DNA of 19,327 nucleotides from JAGVMG01 sp964461105 (GCA_964461105.1 CAYWSY010000031.1:1-19327), one strand, 5' to 3'; numbered from the stretch's first letter, positions 1 to 6,946 are shown. Notes: generated from the letters alone by a model not told the origin. Made by a program: numbers and translations.

Positions 1-87
1 AGTGAAGATGCTGAGGCAGAAATTTCTCTAACTTTGAAGTGGACGCAGTATATAACCATCGTTATTATTTATAAGTTTTTATGTTAA
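1..87 (+). CDS. Possible 3' end of a gene entering from the left
   Basis: One plus-strand frame is open from the window edge to a TAA at 85-87 and encodes 28 residues ending in a hydrophobic stretch (TIVIIYKFLC). If real, it is the C-terminus of a gene lying mostly outside the window and convergent with the TspO gene, whose stop codon lies 4 bases further on. No family is recognisable from so few residues, and an open run this short can arise by chance. Confidence 0.2.
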   Translation, partial: SEDAEAEISLTLKWTQYITIVIIYKFLC

Positions 88-90
88 TTG

Positions 91-576
91 TTAGATGGAT
101 GTGTTTAACAACCAAATTCCGGTATTGAGGAATGTGGCGTATAGAACCCAAATAAAATAAGGGATCAGTAATAGACTTGCGAGTCTGCTTAAGGGCCAAG
201 ACTTGAGGATTGTTAAAAAAATAAATAAACAGAGCATAATAATATCAATTAATCCTAAAAAAGGGCTTTGCAAGAAGAAAAAAAGAAATGACCAGATGAG
301 GTTAAGAATTAATTGAACTGTGTAAAATCTTAAAGCACAGGAGCGTTGATGCGATTTTTTAGATGTGTAAATTAACCACCCAGAAATTGCAATCATGGTG
401 TAAAGAAGCGTCCAAACCGGGCCAAAGACCCAATCCGGAGGGGTGCCAGATGGTTTTTCTAATGTTGGATACCATGTTGAAACACTTTCATTCGTCCAAA
501 AATTGCCAATTACTCCTATTCCAAGACATGCAATCAAAAAAATGGCTAATGAAATTTTTATATGTTTTTGTTTCAT
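91..576 (-). CDS. tspO: TspO/MBR family membrane protein
   Basis: A 161-residue protein of the TspO/MBR (translocator, peripheral benzodiazepine receptor-like) family, which binds porphyrins and sterol-like ligands in a five-helix membrane bundle. Seen directly: five hydrophobic segments, and the family signature at about residues 35-59, with W35, P37, P42, P46-P47, W49, F51, P53, W55 and Y59 in the usual WYP-KP-PPxWvF-PvW-LY layout. Length is normal for the family. The ATG directly follows the TAA of the upstream SDR gene with no spacer, and the AAGGAAG ribosome-binding site lies inside that gene's last codons, so the two are translationally coupled. In bacteria TspO is linked to tetrapyrrole and oxidative or light stress responses; the ligand here is unknown. 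The family call is secure; the physiological role is inference. Confidence 0.93.
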   Translation of the reverse strand: MKQKHIKISLAIFLIACLGIGVIGNFWTNESVSTWYPTLEKPSGTPPDWVFGPVWTLLYTMIAISGWLIYTSKKSHQRSCALRFYTVQLILNLIWSFLFFFLQSPFLGLIDIIMLCLFIFLTILKSWPLSRLASLLLIPYFIWVLYATFLNTGIWLLNTSI

Positions 577-2022
577 TTACTTCCTTTTTCCAGCTAAAGC
601 TTTTGCCATTCTTTGAAAAATAAAAAGATGAAAGGGAATGAGAGCATACCAATACAGGCGGCCTAAAATTCCTTTTGGTCTAAAAGTTGCTGTTTGAATG
701 AGAAAACATTTACCGTTTTTTTGCTCGGTATTGAATTGAAGCCATGCTTCTCCGGGAAGTTTCATTCCGGCATAGAGAATCAGATGCCCTTTTACCTTAT
801 CGGCAAGAATCACTCTCCAAAAGTCAATTGAATCGCCGATTTGAATTTCGAAAGGATGTCTTCTTCCTCGATTGAGGCCTACACCGCCGATCATTTGATC
901 AATTAAACCGCGCAGATGCCAAGCCCAATTCATCACATAATAACCAGTATTTCCCCCAATGCGCCAAATCCTCTCGATTGCAGCTTCTTTGGAATCGGTA
1001 ATCAAGACTTTTCTTTCATCTGTTAAGCATCCTTGATTAGGAACCTCGACATAATTTTGAATATTTGGATTTGTTCCTCGAATTTCCCAGGAATCCATCC
1101 AACTCGAAACAACTTCATTTTGGGAAATTTTTTGAAAAGCGAGTTCTAGGGCTTCGTTAAATGTCAAACAACGATGAGGTAGAATTCTTTGAATTTCATC
1201 TTTTTGAATAACTGTGTTTGTTTTCATGCTTTCGACTAGGTAGGCACAGAGTGAATAACGAACAGAGGTAATAAAAACTAACCAATAGCTAGATAAACGA
1301 GGGGTGAGAACCGGAACATGAATGATCCATCTGTTAAGCTTTCGAAAACGTGCGTAGCGTAGCATGACCTCTTTAAATGTTAAGGCTTCCTGCCCGCCGA
1401 TATCAAATATTTGATTCATGCATTGTTCATTAAGAAGAACCCCAGAGAGGTAAAATAAGACATCTCTAATTGCAATGGGTTGACATAATGAATTAATCCA
1501 TTTTGGAGCGATCATAATAGGCAGCTTTTCGCACAGATCTCTAATGATCTCAAAAGAAGCGCTGCCAGCTCCAATAACAATGCTGGCGCGCAAAACCGTA
1601 TAAGGAATACCGCTATCCTTAATGGCCCCTTCTACTAATAATCGTGATTTAAGATGAGGGGATAGCTTATTTTCATCATTAATGATTCCTCCTAGATAGA
1701 TGATTTGTTTTATTTTTGTTTTTTTTACGCCTTTAATGAACTGTGAAATAACTTCTAGTTCGGTATCGACTAAATCACCTACAATATCGGACATTGAATG
1801 GACAAGATAATAGGCAGCTTCAATGTCTTCAGGAATCTTTTTTAATGTTTCAGGATTTCTTAAATCCCCCCAAATGTAGTTAAGATTGGGCTTTTCTTCA
1901 GAAAAAACTTGAGTTCCTTTAATACGACATAAAGCGTAAATATGATGCCCTTGATTCAACAGATCGACGATAAGTCTTTTTCCTACAAATCCATTTGCTC
2001 CGGTAACAAAAATCTTTGTCAT
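577..2022 (-). CDS. SDR family NAD(P)-binding protein with C-terminal DUF2867 domain
   Basis: A 481-residue protein. The N-terminus (MTKIFVTGANGFVGKRLI) carries the Rossmann nucleotide-binding motif G8-x-x-G11-x-x-G14 of atypical/extended short-chain dehydrogenases (YbjT/NDUFA9-like, NAD(P)H-binding). From about residue 320 the sequence matches the DUF2867 style, with GGNTGYY, GLNRGRRHP and GDSIDFWRV, followed by a C-terminal hydrophobic tail. Such two-domain proteins are common in bacteria and their substrate is mostly unknown. A GAGG ribosome-binding site precedes the ATG at a good distance. The stop codon abuts the start of tspO, which makes this the first gene of a two-gene operon. From general knowledge, DUF2867-type SDRs and TspO are found together in stress or light-response clusters of other bacteria; that association is recalled, not shown here. 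Confidence 0.88.
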   Translation of the reverse strand: MTKIFVTGANGFVGKRLIVDLLNQGHHIYALCRIKGTQVFSEEKPNLNYIWGDLRNPETLKKIPEDIEAAYYLVHSMSDIVGDLVDTELEVISQFIKGVKKTKIKQIIYLGGIINDENKLSPHLKSRLLVEGAIKDSGIPYTVLRASIVIGAGSASFEIIRDLCEKLPIMIAPKWINSLCQPIAIRDVLFYLSGVLLNEQCMNQIFDIGGQEALTFKEVMLRYARFRKLNRWIIHVPVLTPRLSSYWLVFITSVRYSLCAYLVESMKTNTVIQKDEIQRILPHRCLTFNEALELAFQKISQNEVVSSWMDSWEIRGTNPNIQNYVEVPNQGCLTDERKVLITDSKEAAIERIWRIGGNTGYYVMNWAWHLRGLIDQMIGGVGLNRGRRHPFEIQIGDSIDFWRVILADKVKGHLILYAGMKLPGEAWLQFNTEQKNGKCFLIQTATFRPKGILGRLYWYALIPFHLFIFQRMAKALAGKRK

Positions 2023-2247
2023 TAATTTGCCTCAATCCCAATCATGATTTTATTATCCTATGCCCCAAAGCCCCGAGGCTCAGTCCAAATTCCAAATCAA
2101 AAGAGTATCTCTCTTCTCTTTTTTTTTAAAGAAGCGTTTGTGCTTTTAAATAATTTAGCTTATGTAAAATATATGCTCAAAGAATTTTAAAATTTGGCCG
2201 AAAACCAAATTTTGAAGTTGTTTGGGCATAAAATAAATTGAGGAGTC
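2023..2247. other. Divergent intergenic region with a hairpin
   Basis: These 225 bases separate the two divergently transcribed SDR genes and must contain both promoters. The right half is AT-rich. A perfect 9-bp inverted repeat lies at 2189-2197 and 2205-2213 (AAAATTTGG / CCAAATTTT, 7-base loop), about 35 bases upstream of the right-hand start codon. An AT palindrome (AATTTTAAAATT, 2183-2194) overlaps its left arm. These could be an operator or a leader hairpin. No convincing -35/-10 pair was found and no coding potential was seen. Confidence 0.4.
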
Positions 2248-2988
2248 ATGAAAAAAGTCCATGCAATTTTTGGAGCAACAGGCGGAATCGGTTCTGTTTT
2301 GGCAAAACAGCTTGTAGCAACTGGAGATGTCATTTATTTGTTAGGAAGAAACGAAGACAAGTTAAAGGAACTCTCAATCAAATTCTCTCAACCTTATTTT
2401 GTTGTAGATGCCTGCAACGAAGATTCTGTGGCTCAAGTGTGTAGGCAGATCCTTGAAAAGGAGGGGCATCTTGACGGGGTTGTTTCTCTGATAGGGTCTT
2501 TTTTTCTTAAGCCTTTACATCTAACAACTCAACAAGAGTTTGAGGAGGTAATGAGAATTAACGTAACCTCATCTTTTTGCATTCTCAAACAGGCTCTTCC
2601 TCTAATGGAAAATGGTTCTGTGGTTCTTTGTTCTTCAACTGCAGGATTAATTGGGCTTGTGAATCATGAGGCAATTAGCGCTGCTAAGGGAGCAATTATT
2701 GGTCTTATGCGGTCTGCAGCGGCATCTTATGCTTCTAAAAAAATTCGGATCAATGCTGTAGCTCCAGGGCTTACAAGAACACCGCTTAGCAAAGCAATTA
2801 CAAGCAATGAACAGGCGCTTCAAGCATCTACAGCGTTTCATCCTCTTGGACGGATTGCTGAGCCAGAAGATGTAGCGGCTGCGATCTTATGGCTTTTATC
2901 CGATCAAAGCGCTTTTGTAACAGCAGATGTGATCGCGGTTGATGGAGGGCTATCGTCTATTAAACTCAGGTCAAACTCGAAAAGTTAG
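2248..2988 (+). CDS. Atypical short-chain dehydrogenase/reductase (FabG-like fold, catalytic Tyr missing)
   Basis: A 246-residue classical-SDR-sized protein. It has the cofactor motif G9-ATG-GI-G15 and the arginine of an LGRN motif at 32-35, which may favour NADP. It also has the structural Asn in RINVTSS (N105), the Ser of the active-site strand (S129/S130), Lys147, and the PG motif after the last core strand (AVAPGLTRTPL). The C-terminus ends in the usual LSDQSAFVTADVIAVDGG block. The active-site Tyr of the YxxxK motif is replaced: the local sequence is NHEAISAAKGA, putting Ile143 four residues before Lys147. The usual NNAG motif is SLIG instead. A strong AGGAG site precedes the ATG. The fold is certain, but ordinary SDR catalysis is doubtful. 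The protein may be a non-catalytic or differently acting SDR, and its substrate is unknown. Confidence 0.9.
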   Translation: MKKVHAIFGATGGIGSVLAKQLVATGDVIYLLGRNEDKLKELSIKFSQPYFVVDACNEDSVAQVCRQILEKEGHLDGVVSLIGSFFLKPLHLTTQQEFEEVMRINVTSSFCILKQALPLMENGSVVLCSSTAGLIGLVNHEAISAAKGAIIGLMRSAAASYASKKIRINAVAPGLTRTPLSKAITSNEQALQASTAFHPLGRIAEPEDVAAAILWLLSDQSAFVTADVIAVDGGLSSIKLRSNSKS

Positions 2989-3102
2989 AAAAATGCAGCA
3001 ATTTCCGGTTTTCCTATGGATACCGTTGATAAGCACAAGGTTCTTAAGTTTGGACAAATTGAGAAGTGAACCCTCTCGAGACCTCCCTCTACCTCCATCG
3101 GC

Positions 3103-3146
3103 GACGGGACTGCGCCCGTCACCTCAGTTGGTGCTTTTTATTTATT
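3103..3146 (+). terminator. Possible terminator after the SDR gene
   Basis: A GACGGG / CCCGTC stem (3103-3108 with 3115-3120, 6-base loop) is followed by a short CACC / GGTG stem (3120-3133) and then the U-rich run CTTTTTATTTATT. Placement about 115 bases after the SDR stop and the U-tract suit an intrinsic terminator. The stem next to the U-tract is only 4 bp, so the call is tentative. Confidence 0.35.
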
Positions 3147-3163
3147 AAAATTTTCATTTCTCT

Positions 3164-3186
3164 GCCTTTGAACCGGAAGGGGTATA
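3164..3186 (-). repeat. 23-bp dispersed repeat, copy 1 (left boundary of the LRR unit)
   Basis: Read on the minus strand this is a 23-base word beginning TATACCCC and ending CAAAGGC. It is identical over all 23 bases to 4963-4985 and 12283-12305, which lie on the plus strand. Copies 1 and 2 face each other as inverted repeats around the LRR gene. An exact 23-mer three times in 19 kb is not expected by chance. Confidence 0.9.
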
Positions 3187-3214
3187 GAGATTAAAAAATA
3201 ATTCCGAATATGAT

Positions 3215-3243
3215 TTGACTTTATTAAGCGCTGCGATTAAATT
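3215..3243 (+). promoter_or_regulatory. Putative sigma-70 promoter of the LRR gene
   Basis: TTGACT (3215-3220) and TAAATT (3238-3243) are separated by 17 bases, matching 5/6 and 4/6 of the consensus hexamers. The site lies about 45 bases upstream of the LRR start codon and inside the unit bounded by the 23-bp inverted repeats, so the gene would carry its own promoter. The call is based on pattern only. Confidence 0.45.
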
Positions 3244-3285
3244 TTTTTAATTTTATAGAGCAAACTAAAATTTAAGGATGTTCTT

Positions 3286-4881
3286 ATGACGCTGCAGATT
3301 AGTTCAATAAATTCATCAATACAAAGTTTCCCGAATCAAATCTCTGAAGACTATAGGCCTCCAGTGTCCGATTGGAGGGTCACTGAGATTGTTGATCTCC
3401 TTGAATCAAACTCTGTCACTCACATTCGCAGGAAACCTTGGCGTATTTTTTGTTCTGTGAGGTTAACGGATGCTCAGATTTGGGCAATTGGAGGCGCTCT
3501 TAATAGAAATAGTACTCTTATGCATCTTAGTCTGAAGGATACACAGATCAGTGCTAATGGGGCAATGGCTTTTGCGACTGGGCTTATTGGAAATAGGACT
3601 CTTATGCGTCTTGATCTTAGCAAGAACAACATCGGCAATGAAGGAGCCATGGCACTTGCAGAAGCTCTTATTGGAAATGGTACTCTTACGCGCCTTGATC
3701 TTAGCAATAACAACATCGGCGATCAAGGGGCCATGGCCCTTGCGGGAGCTTTTATTGGAAATAGTACTCTTATGCATCTTGATCTAGCTGATAACCACAT
3801 CTCAAGAAAGGCTCCGACAAAGGCTCTTATTGGAAATAGTACTCTTACGAGCCTTAATTTGAGGGGTAACCAGATCGGGGCTGAGGAGGCAATGACTCTT
3901 GCGGCCGGGCTTATTAGAAACAGGGCTCTTATCCACTTTGATCTTAGCTGTAACAAGATTCGCTGTAAAGGGGCCATGGCTCTTGCAGGAGCCCTTATTA
4001 GAAATAGTACTCTTACGCGCCTTGATCTCGTGTGTGCCTCAATCCTCGATGAGGGAGCAGCGGCTCTTGCAGAAGTTCTTTCTGCAAATAGCACTTTTAT
4101 AAGCCTTAATCTAAAGATGAACAAGATTGGCTCTAAGGGGGCCAGAGCGATTGCAAACGCTCTTATTGTAAATAGCACTCTTGAGAATCTTAATTTGGAG
4201 GATAATAGGATCGGCTCTAAAGGGGTTAGAGCTATTGCAAACGCTCTTATTGTAAATAGCGCTTGTATGAATCTTAATCTGAGTTCTAATGAGATCGGCT
4301 CTGAAGGGGCCAGAGCTATTGCAAACGCTCTTATTGTAAATAGCACTCTTAAGAACCTTAATTTGGGTAGCACTCTTGAGAACCTTAATTTGGGATATAG
4401 CATGACCCGCTCTGAAGGGGTTAGAGCTATTGCAAACGCTCTTATTGTAAATAGCACTTGTATGAATCTTAATCTGAGTTCTAATGAAATCGATGATGAA
4501 GGGGCCAGAGCTTTTGCAGAAGTTCTTTCTGCAAATAGCACTCTTAAGAAGCTTAATTTGGGATATAGCATGATCCGCTCTGAAGGGGCCAGAGCGATTG
4601 CAAACGCTCTTATTGTAAATAGCACTCTTAAGAAGCTTAATTTGGGATATAGCATGATCGGCTCTAAAGGAGCCAGAGCTCTTACAGAAGTTCTTTCTGC
4701 AAATGGCACTCTTCTGGCTCTTTATGTGGAAAGTGAGTGGACGGGCACCTTTACTATAAAGGTTGTTGGAGTTTTTAAAAAAATATTGGAAAGGAATCAT
4801 GCTAATCGTTTGAAGAGGTCTATAAGTTTATTCAACCTTCTTCTATCCAGAAGCTGTTTAACTCAGCTTTATACATTTTGA
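3286..4881 (+). CDS. Ribonuclease-inhibitor-type leucine-rich-repeat protein (candidate effector)
   Basis: A 531-residue protein. After an N-terminal region of about 75 residues with no recognisable domain, it consists of about 14 tandem LRRs, mostly of 28 residues (84 bp), running from about residue 77 to 475. The pattern is LxxLDLSxNxIGxxGAxALAxALxxNST, the ribonuclease-inhibitor/NLR-type LRR usual in eukaryotes. One unit has 25 residues (LMHLDLADNHISRK...). One place has a 9-residue direct duplication (353-361 and 362-370). The later units are nearly identical at DNA level (RAIANALIVNST), which points to recent expansion. No signal peptide or membrane segment is visible. The C-terminus (about 476-531) is basic and non-repetitive. 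AAGGA lies 8 bases before the ATG. LRR proteins of intracellular bacteria often bind host proteins, and type III secretion is plausible in a chlamydia but is not shown by sequence. Flanking inverted 23-bp repeats suggest it moved as a unit. Confidence 0.9.
   Translation: MTLQISSINSSIQSFPNQISEDYRPPVSDWRVTEIVDLLESNSVTHIRRKPWRIFCSVRLTDAQIWAIGGALNRNSTLMHLSLKDTQISANGAMAFATGLIGNRTLMRLDLSKNNIGNEGAMALAEALIGNGTLTRLDLSNNNIGDQGAMALAGAFIGNSTLMHLDLADNHISRKAPTKALIGNSTLTSLNLRGNQIGAEEAMTLAAGLIRNRALIHFDLSCNKIRCKGAMALAGALIRNSTLTRLDLVCASILDEGAAALAEVLSANSTFISLNLKMNKIGSKGARAIANALIVNSTLENLNLEDNRIGSKGVRAIANALIVNSACMNLNLSSNEIGSEGARAIANALIVNSTLKNLNLGSTLENLNLGYSMTRSEGVRAIANALIVNSTCMNLNLSSNEIDDEGARAFAEVLSANSTLKKLNLGYSMIRSEGARAIANALIVNSTLKKLNLGYSMIGSKGARALTEVLSANGTLLALYVESEWTGTFTIKVVGVFKKILERNHANRLKRSISLFNLLLSRSCLTQLYTF
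4342..4395 (+). repeat. 27-bp tandem duplication inside one LRR unit
   Basis: Two adjacent 27-base copies (4342-4368 and 4369-4395) differ at two bases and encode STLKNLNLG and STLENLNLG. The duplication keeps the frame but puts an extra beta-strand segment into one repeat, breaking the 28-residue register. Confidence 0.9.
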
Positions 4882-4930
4882 TACTCCGCTTCCCTATCCA
4901 GGATTCGGAGCACCAAAATGTACAAAGCTG
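4864..4930. repeat. Long imperfect inverted repeat overlapping the LRR stop codon
   Basis: A 25-base arm at 4864-4888, which contains the LRR stop codon, is the inverse complement of 4906-4930 at 22 of 25 positions, with a 17-base loop. The three differences are all A versus G. In a plus-strand RNA they are A-C mismatches; in a minus-strand RNA they become G-U pairs, so all 25 positions pair. It lies 84 bases beyond the stop of the minus-strand SbtA-like gene and could serve as a 3' structure for either convergent transcript. No U-run follows on either strand, so it is not a standard intrinsic terminator. It may instead be a remnant of a mobile element. Confidence 0.85.
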
Positions 4931-4962
4931 GGTTTAAAAAAAATAATTATAATACCGTTCCA

Positions 4963-4985
4963 TATACCCCTTCCGGTTCAAAGGC
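4963..4985 (+). repeat. 23-bp dispersed repeat, copy 2 (right boundary of the LRR unit)
   Basis: This copy is identical to the inverse complement of 3164-3186 and to 12283-12305. The A immediately before it is also shared with copy 3, giving 24 identical bases. It lies between the 3' inverted repeat of the LRR gene and the end of the SbtA-like gene. No clear short direct target duplication is seen outside copies 1 and 2. Confidence 0.9.
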
Positions 4986-5013
4986 ATGAATTTTTCTAAA
5001 AAAATGATCATTT

Positions 5014-5982
5014 CTAACTTAATAATTTCAGGGCTGAAAAATAATAAATAGGGATGCCGATAAGCACATTAAATGGAAATGCGATTCCTAGGGAAAGAGG
5101 AAGGTAGATTGATTCTTTTGCCTCTGGAATTGCGATTCTCACGGTTGCTGGGACTGCGATGTAAGAAGCACTTGCACTTAAAACTGCGATTAGTGTTCCT
5201 GTTCCTGGATTTAAACCTAAGAAATAGCTGAGCGCAATTCCAAAAGCTCCTCCGATCAAAGGCATATAAAAACCAAATAAACTCAAAGACCAGGAAAATT
5301 GATTGAGATCTTTTCTCTGCTTTCCAATCAACAGTCCCATATTGAATAAAAAGAGGCATAAACACGGATTGAAAATGATCAACATATAAGACGGAAGATA
5401 GCTGATTTGTAACTGATAGCAGATCATGCCGATTGCCATTCCTGATAAGATCATTAAGATTGTTTTATTAAAAAAAGTATGGGTCCATAGATTTTTTTTG
5501 TTTTGGCTGGCTGATTCATTTTTCCACTTAGAAATGAATAAACCAGATAGGATTGCAGGAACTTCCATCGTTGCCAAAATCGCAACAACAAGCGTCTCGT
5601 AGGGAACATGCACTTTCTCCAAAAAAGCGGTTGCAGCCACAAAAGTCATTACACTTACCGAACCAAAACAGGCGGCGATTGCAGCAGCGGTAGCTCCGTC
5701 AGTTTTAGTGAACTTTCTTAAAATCCAATAAGAAATAAAGGGCTGGATCAACCCCCACCCAATCATCATTCCTAATAGAGAGAAAAATTCAGAGCTTGAA
5801 TGTTGCATGAAGGCAGCTCCGCCTTTAAGGCCTATGGAAAATAACAGGAAATAGGTTAGTAAAGAATGGATCTTAGGACGAAATAACCAAGTAAGGCCCA
5901 AAGCGGCACATAAAATTCCAAATAAAAAGCTAATGACTGGGATCGCAATCAAGTGACTGAAAATAATATTTAATACGTCCAT
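5014..5982 (-). CDS. Sodium-dependent bicarbonate transporter family permease (SbtA-like)
   Basis: A 322-residue, very hydrophobic protein with about ten membrane segments. It begins MDVLNIIFSHLIAIPVISF and contains features typical of the SbtA/DUF897 family: FLLFSIGLKGG (about residues 46-56), GATAAAIAACFGSVSVMTF and LSASASYIAVPATVRIAIPEA near the end. Family members import bicarbonate with sodium in cyanobacteria; many bacterial relatives have no proven substrate. An AGG ribosome-binding core precedes the ATG. The gene is divergent from a LysR regulator 109 bases away, a common layout for a regulated transporter. No PII-like SbtB partner is seen in the window. The family is confident; the bicarbonate substrate is inferred from the family. 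Confidence 0.88.
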   Translation of the reverse strand: MDVLNIIFSHLIAIPVISFLFGILCAALGLTWLFRPKIHSLLTYFLLFSIGLKGGAAFMQHSSSEFFSLLGMMIGWGLIQPFISYWILRKFTKTDGATAAAIAACFGSVSVMTFVAATAFLEKVHVPYETLVVAILATMEVPAILSGLFISKWKNESASQNKKNLWTHTFFNKTILMILSGMAIGMICYQLQISYLPSYMLIIFNPCLCLFLFNMGLLIGKQRKDLNQFSWSLSLFGFYMPLIGGAFGIALSYFLGLNPGTGTLIAVLSASASYIAVPATVRIAIPEAKESIYLPLSLGIAFPFNVLIGIPIYYFSALKLLS

Positions 5983-6020
5983 GCAACCTAAAGAATCGGG
6001 TTTTTCAAATTTTTTATCTC

Positions 6021-6049
6021 TTGTTCAGGATAAGCAAATGGCTTATAAT
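6021..6049 (+). promoter_or_regulatory. Putative sigma-70 promoter of the LysR gene
   Basis: TTGTTC (6021-6026) and a perfect TATAAT (6044-6049) lie 17 bases apart, 42 bases upstream of the LysR start codon. The 109-base divergent region 5983-6091 must also hold the SbtA-like promoter and any LysR operator. No single T-N11-A site could be singled out from this AT-rich sequence. Confidence 0.6.
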
Positions 6050-6091
6050 AAGTAAAATTCATTAATCTTATTGTTGTCATAAGGATTTCTT

Positions 6092-6946
6092 ATGGATATT
6101 TTTTCTTTTGAGTGTTTTATCGCTGTGGCTGAGTGCAGCAGCTTTAGCAAGGCAGCAATTCGTGTGAATAGAACGCAATCAGCTGTTACACAGCAAATAG
6201 GGGGATTGGAAAAAAAACTTGGGGTTTCCTTATTTCAGAGAGGCAAAAAGATTTCTCTTACAAACGAAGGGGAGGTTCTTTTGCCGTATGCTCTTCGAAT
6301 GTATGAGCTCCATCGAGAAATTTTAGATTGTTTTAAGCATCCTGAATTAGATGGGAATGTTCGGATCGGGGTTCCAGAAGATTTTGCATTCTCGTTTTTA
6401 GCTGATGTCCTTATCGACTTCTCGCGCACCCATCCACGGGTTTTTCTTAATGTTGAATGCGATCTTACCCTCAATCTTTTAAATCGATTCAAAAATGGAA
6501 TGCTTGACCTGAGTGTGTTAAAAATGAGCTCTCCCGAGGAGTTTCCTGATGGGGTTGAGATTTGGAAAGAGCCTTTGGCTTGGGTAAGTAAACAGGGGGT
6601 TTTTCAATTAGAGCAGGAAAATAAGCCTCTTGCTTTAGTTCTTTCTCCTGAGCCTTGCGTCTATCGATCTAAGGCTTTAAAAGCTCTTGATGCTGCCAAC
6701 ATTCAATGGAGAATAGTCTATACAAGTCCAAGCTACGCTGGGATCGTTGCAGCTCTAAAAGCTAATATGGGGATCACAGTTTTTCCTGTTACAATGATTC
6801 CTGATCATCTTCAAGAGGTCACTAATCCTTTCTTGCCCCCTCTTCCTGAAATTCACGTCTCTTTACTGAAAAAAGTAAAAGAACCGAGTTCTGCAATAGA
6901 GACGTTAAGTCAATTTTTATTAAAAAAATTAATGAGGCGCAGGTAA
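6092..6946 (+). CDS. LysR family transcriptional regulator (LrhA-like)
   Basis: A 284-residue LysR-type regulator. The N-terminal winged helix-turn-helix is clear: FIAVAECSSFSKAAIRVNRT, then QSAVTQQIGGLEKKLG and LFQRGKKISLTNEGEVLLPYA, over residues 9-70. The effector-binding domain follows from about residue 90, starting GNVRIGVPEDFAFSFLADVL, a style resembling the LrhA/PecT branch. An AAGGA ribosome-binding site lies 6 bases before the ATG. It is divergent from the SbtA-like permease and is its likely regulator by position; LysR proteins control sbtA in cyanobacteria. The small inducer is unknown. The last 18 bases overlap the 3' end of recD2 on the other strand. Confidence 0.93.
   Translation: MDIFSFECFIAVAECSSFSKAAIRVNRTQSAVTQQIGGLEKKLGVSLFQRGKKISLTNEGEVLLPYALRMYELHREILDCFKHPELDGNVRIGVPEDFAFSFLADVLIDFSRTHPRVFLNVECDLTLNLLNRFKNGMLDLSVLKMSSPEEFPDGVEIWKEPLAWVSKQGVFQLEQENKPLALVLSPEPCVYRSKALKALDAANIQWRIVYTSPSYAGIVAALKANMGITVFPVTMIPDHLQEVTNPFLPPLPEIHVSLLKKVKEPSSAIETLSQFLLKKLMRRR

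Larger units (their letters stand above)
2989..3285. other. Intergenic region between the SDR and LRR genes
   Basis: These 297 bases have no convincing gene; a 69-codon plus-strand frame that overlaps the SDR end has no family resemblance. The region holds a terminator-like stretch (3103-3146), one copy of the 23-bp repeat (3164-3186, minus orientation) and a promoter-like site for the LRR gene (3215-3243). A second GC-rich stretch around 3090-3120 stands out from the AT-rich surroundings. Confidence 0.5.

Noticed and set aside
363..623. An 86-codon plus-strand frame opposite tspO
   Set aside because: It is antisense to a clear TspO signature, has no family resemblance, and crosses the SDR/TspO junction.
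3723..4709. A 328-codon open frame on the minus strand across the LRR gene
   Set aside because: It is a by-product of the 84-bp repeat: if one unit lacks stops in the reverse frame, all do. Its product is a monotonous Arg/Leu/Pro repeat and there is no ribosome-binding context. The forward frame gives textbook LRRs.
3496..4740. Regularly spaced DNA repeats that might be a CRISPR array
   Set aside because: Repeats are 84 bp head to tail, diverged, without unique spacers, and encode a continuous LRR protein.
4111..4800. A second minus-strand frame of 229 codons over the LRR repeats
   Set aside because: Same repeat artefact in another frame; low-complexity product (NKSVCNRSGPF units) with no known family.
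6929..6946. 18-base overlap of lysR and recD2 as a sign of a frameshift
   Set aside because: Both proteins reach normal lengths for their families with intact motifs; short convergent overlaps are common.
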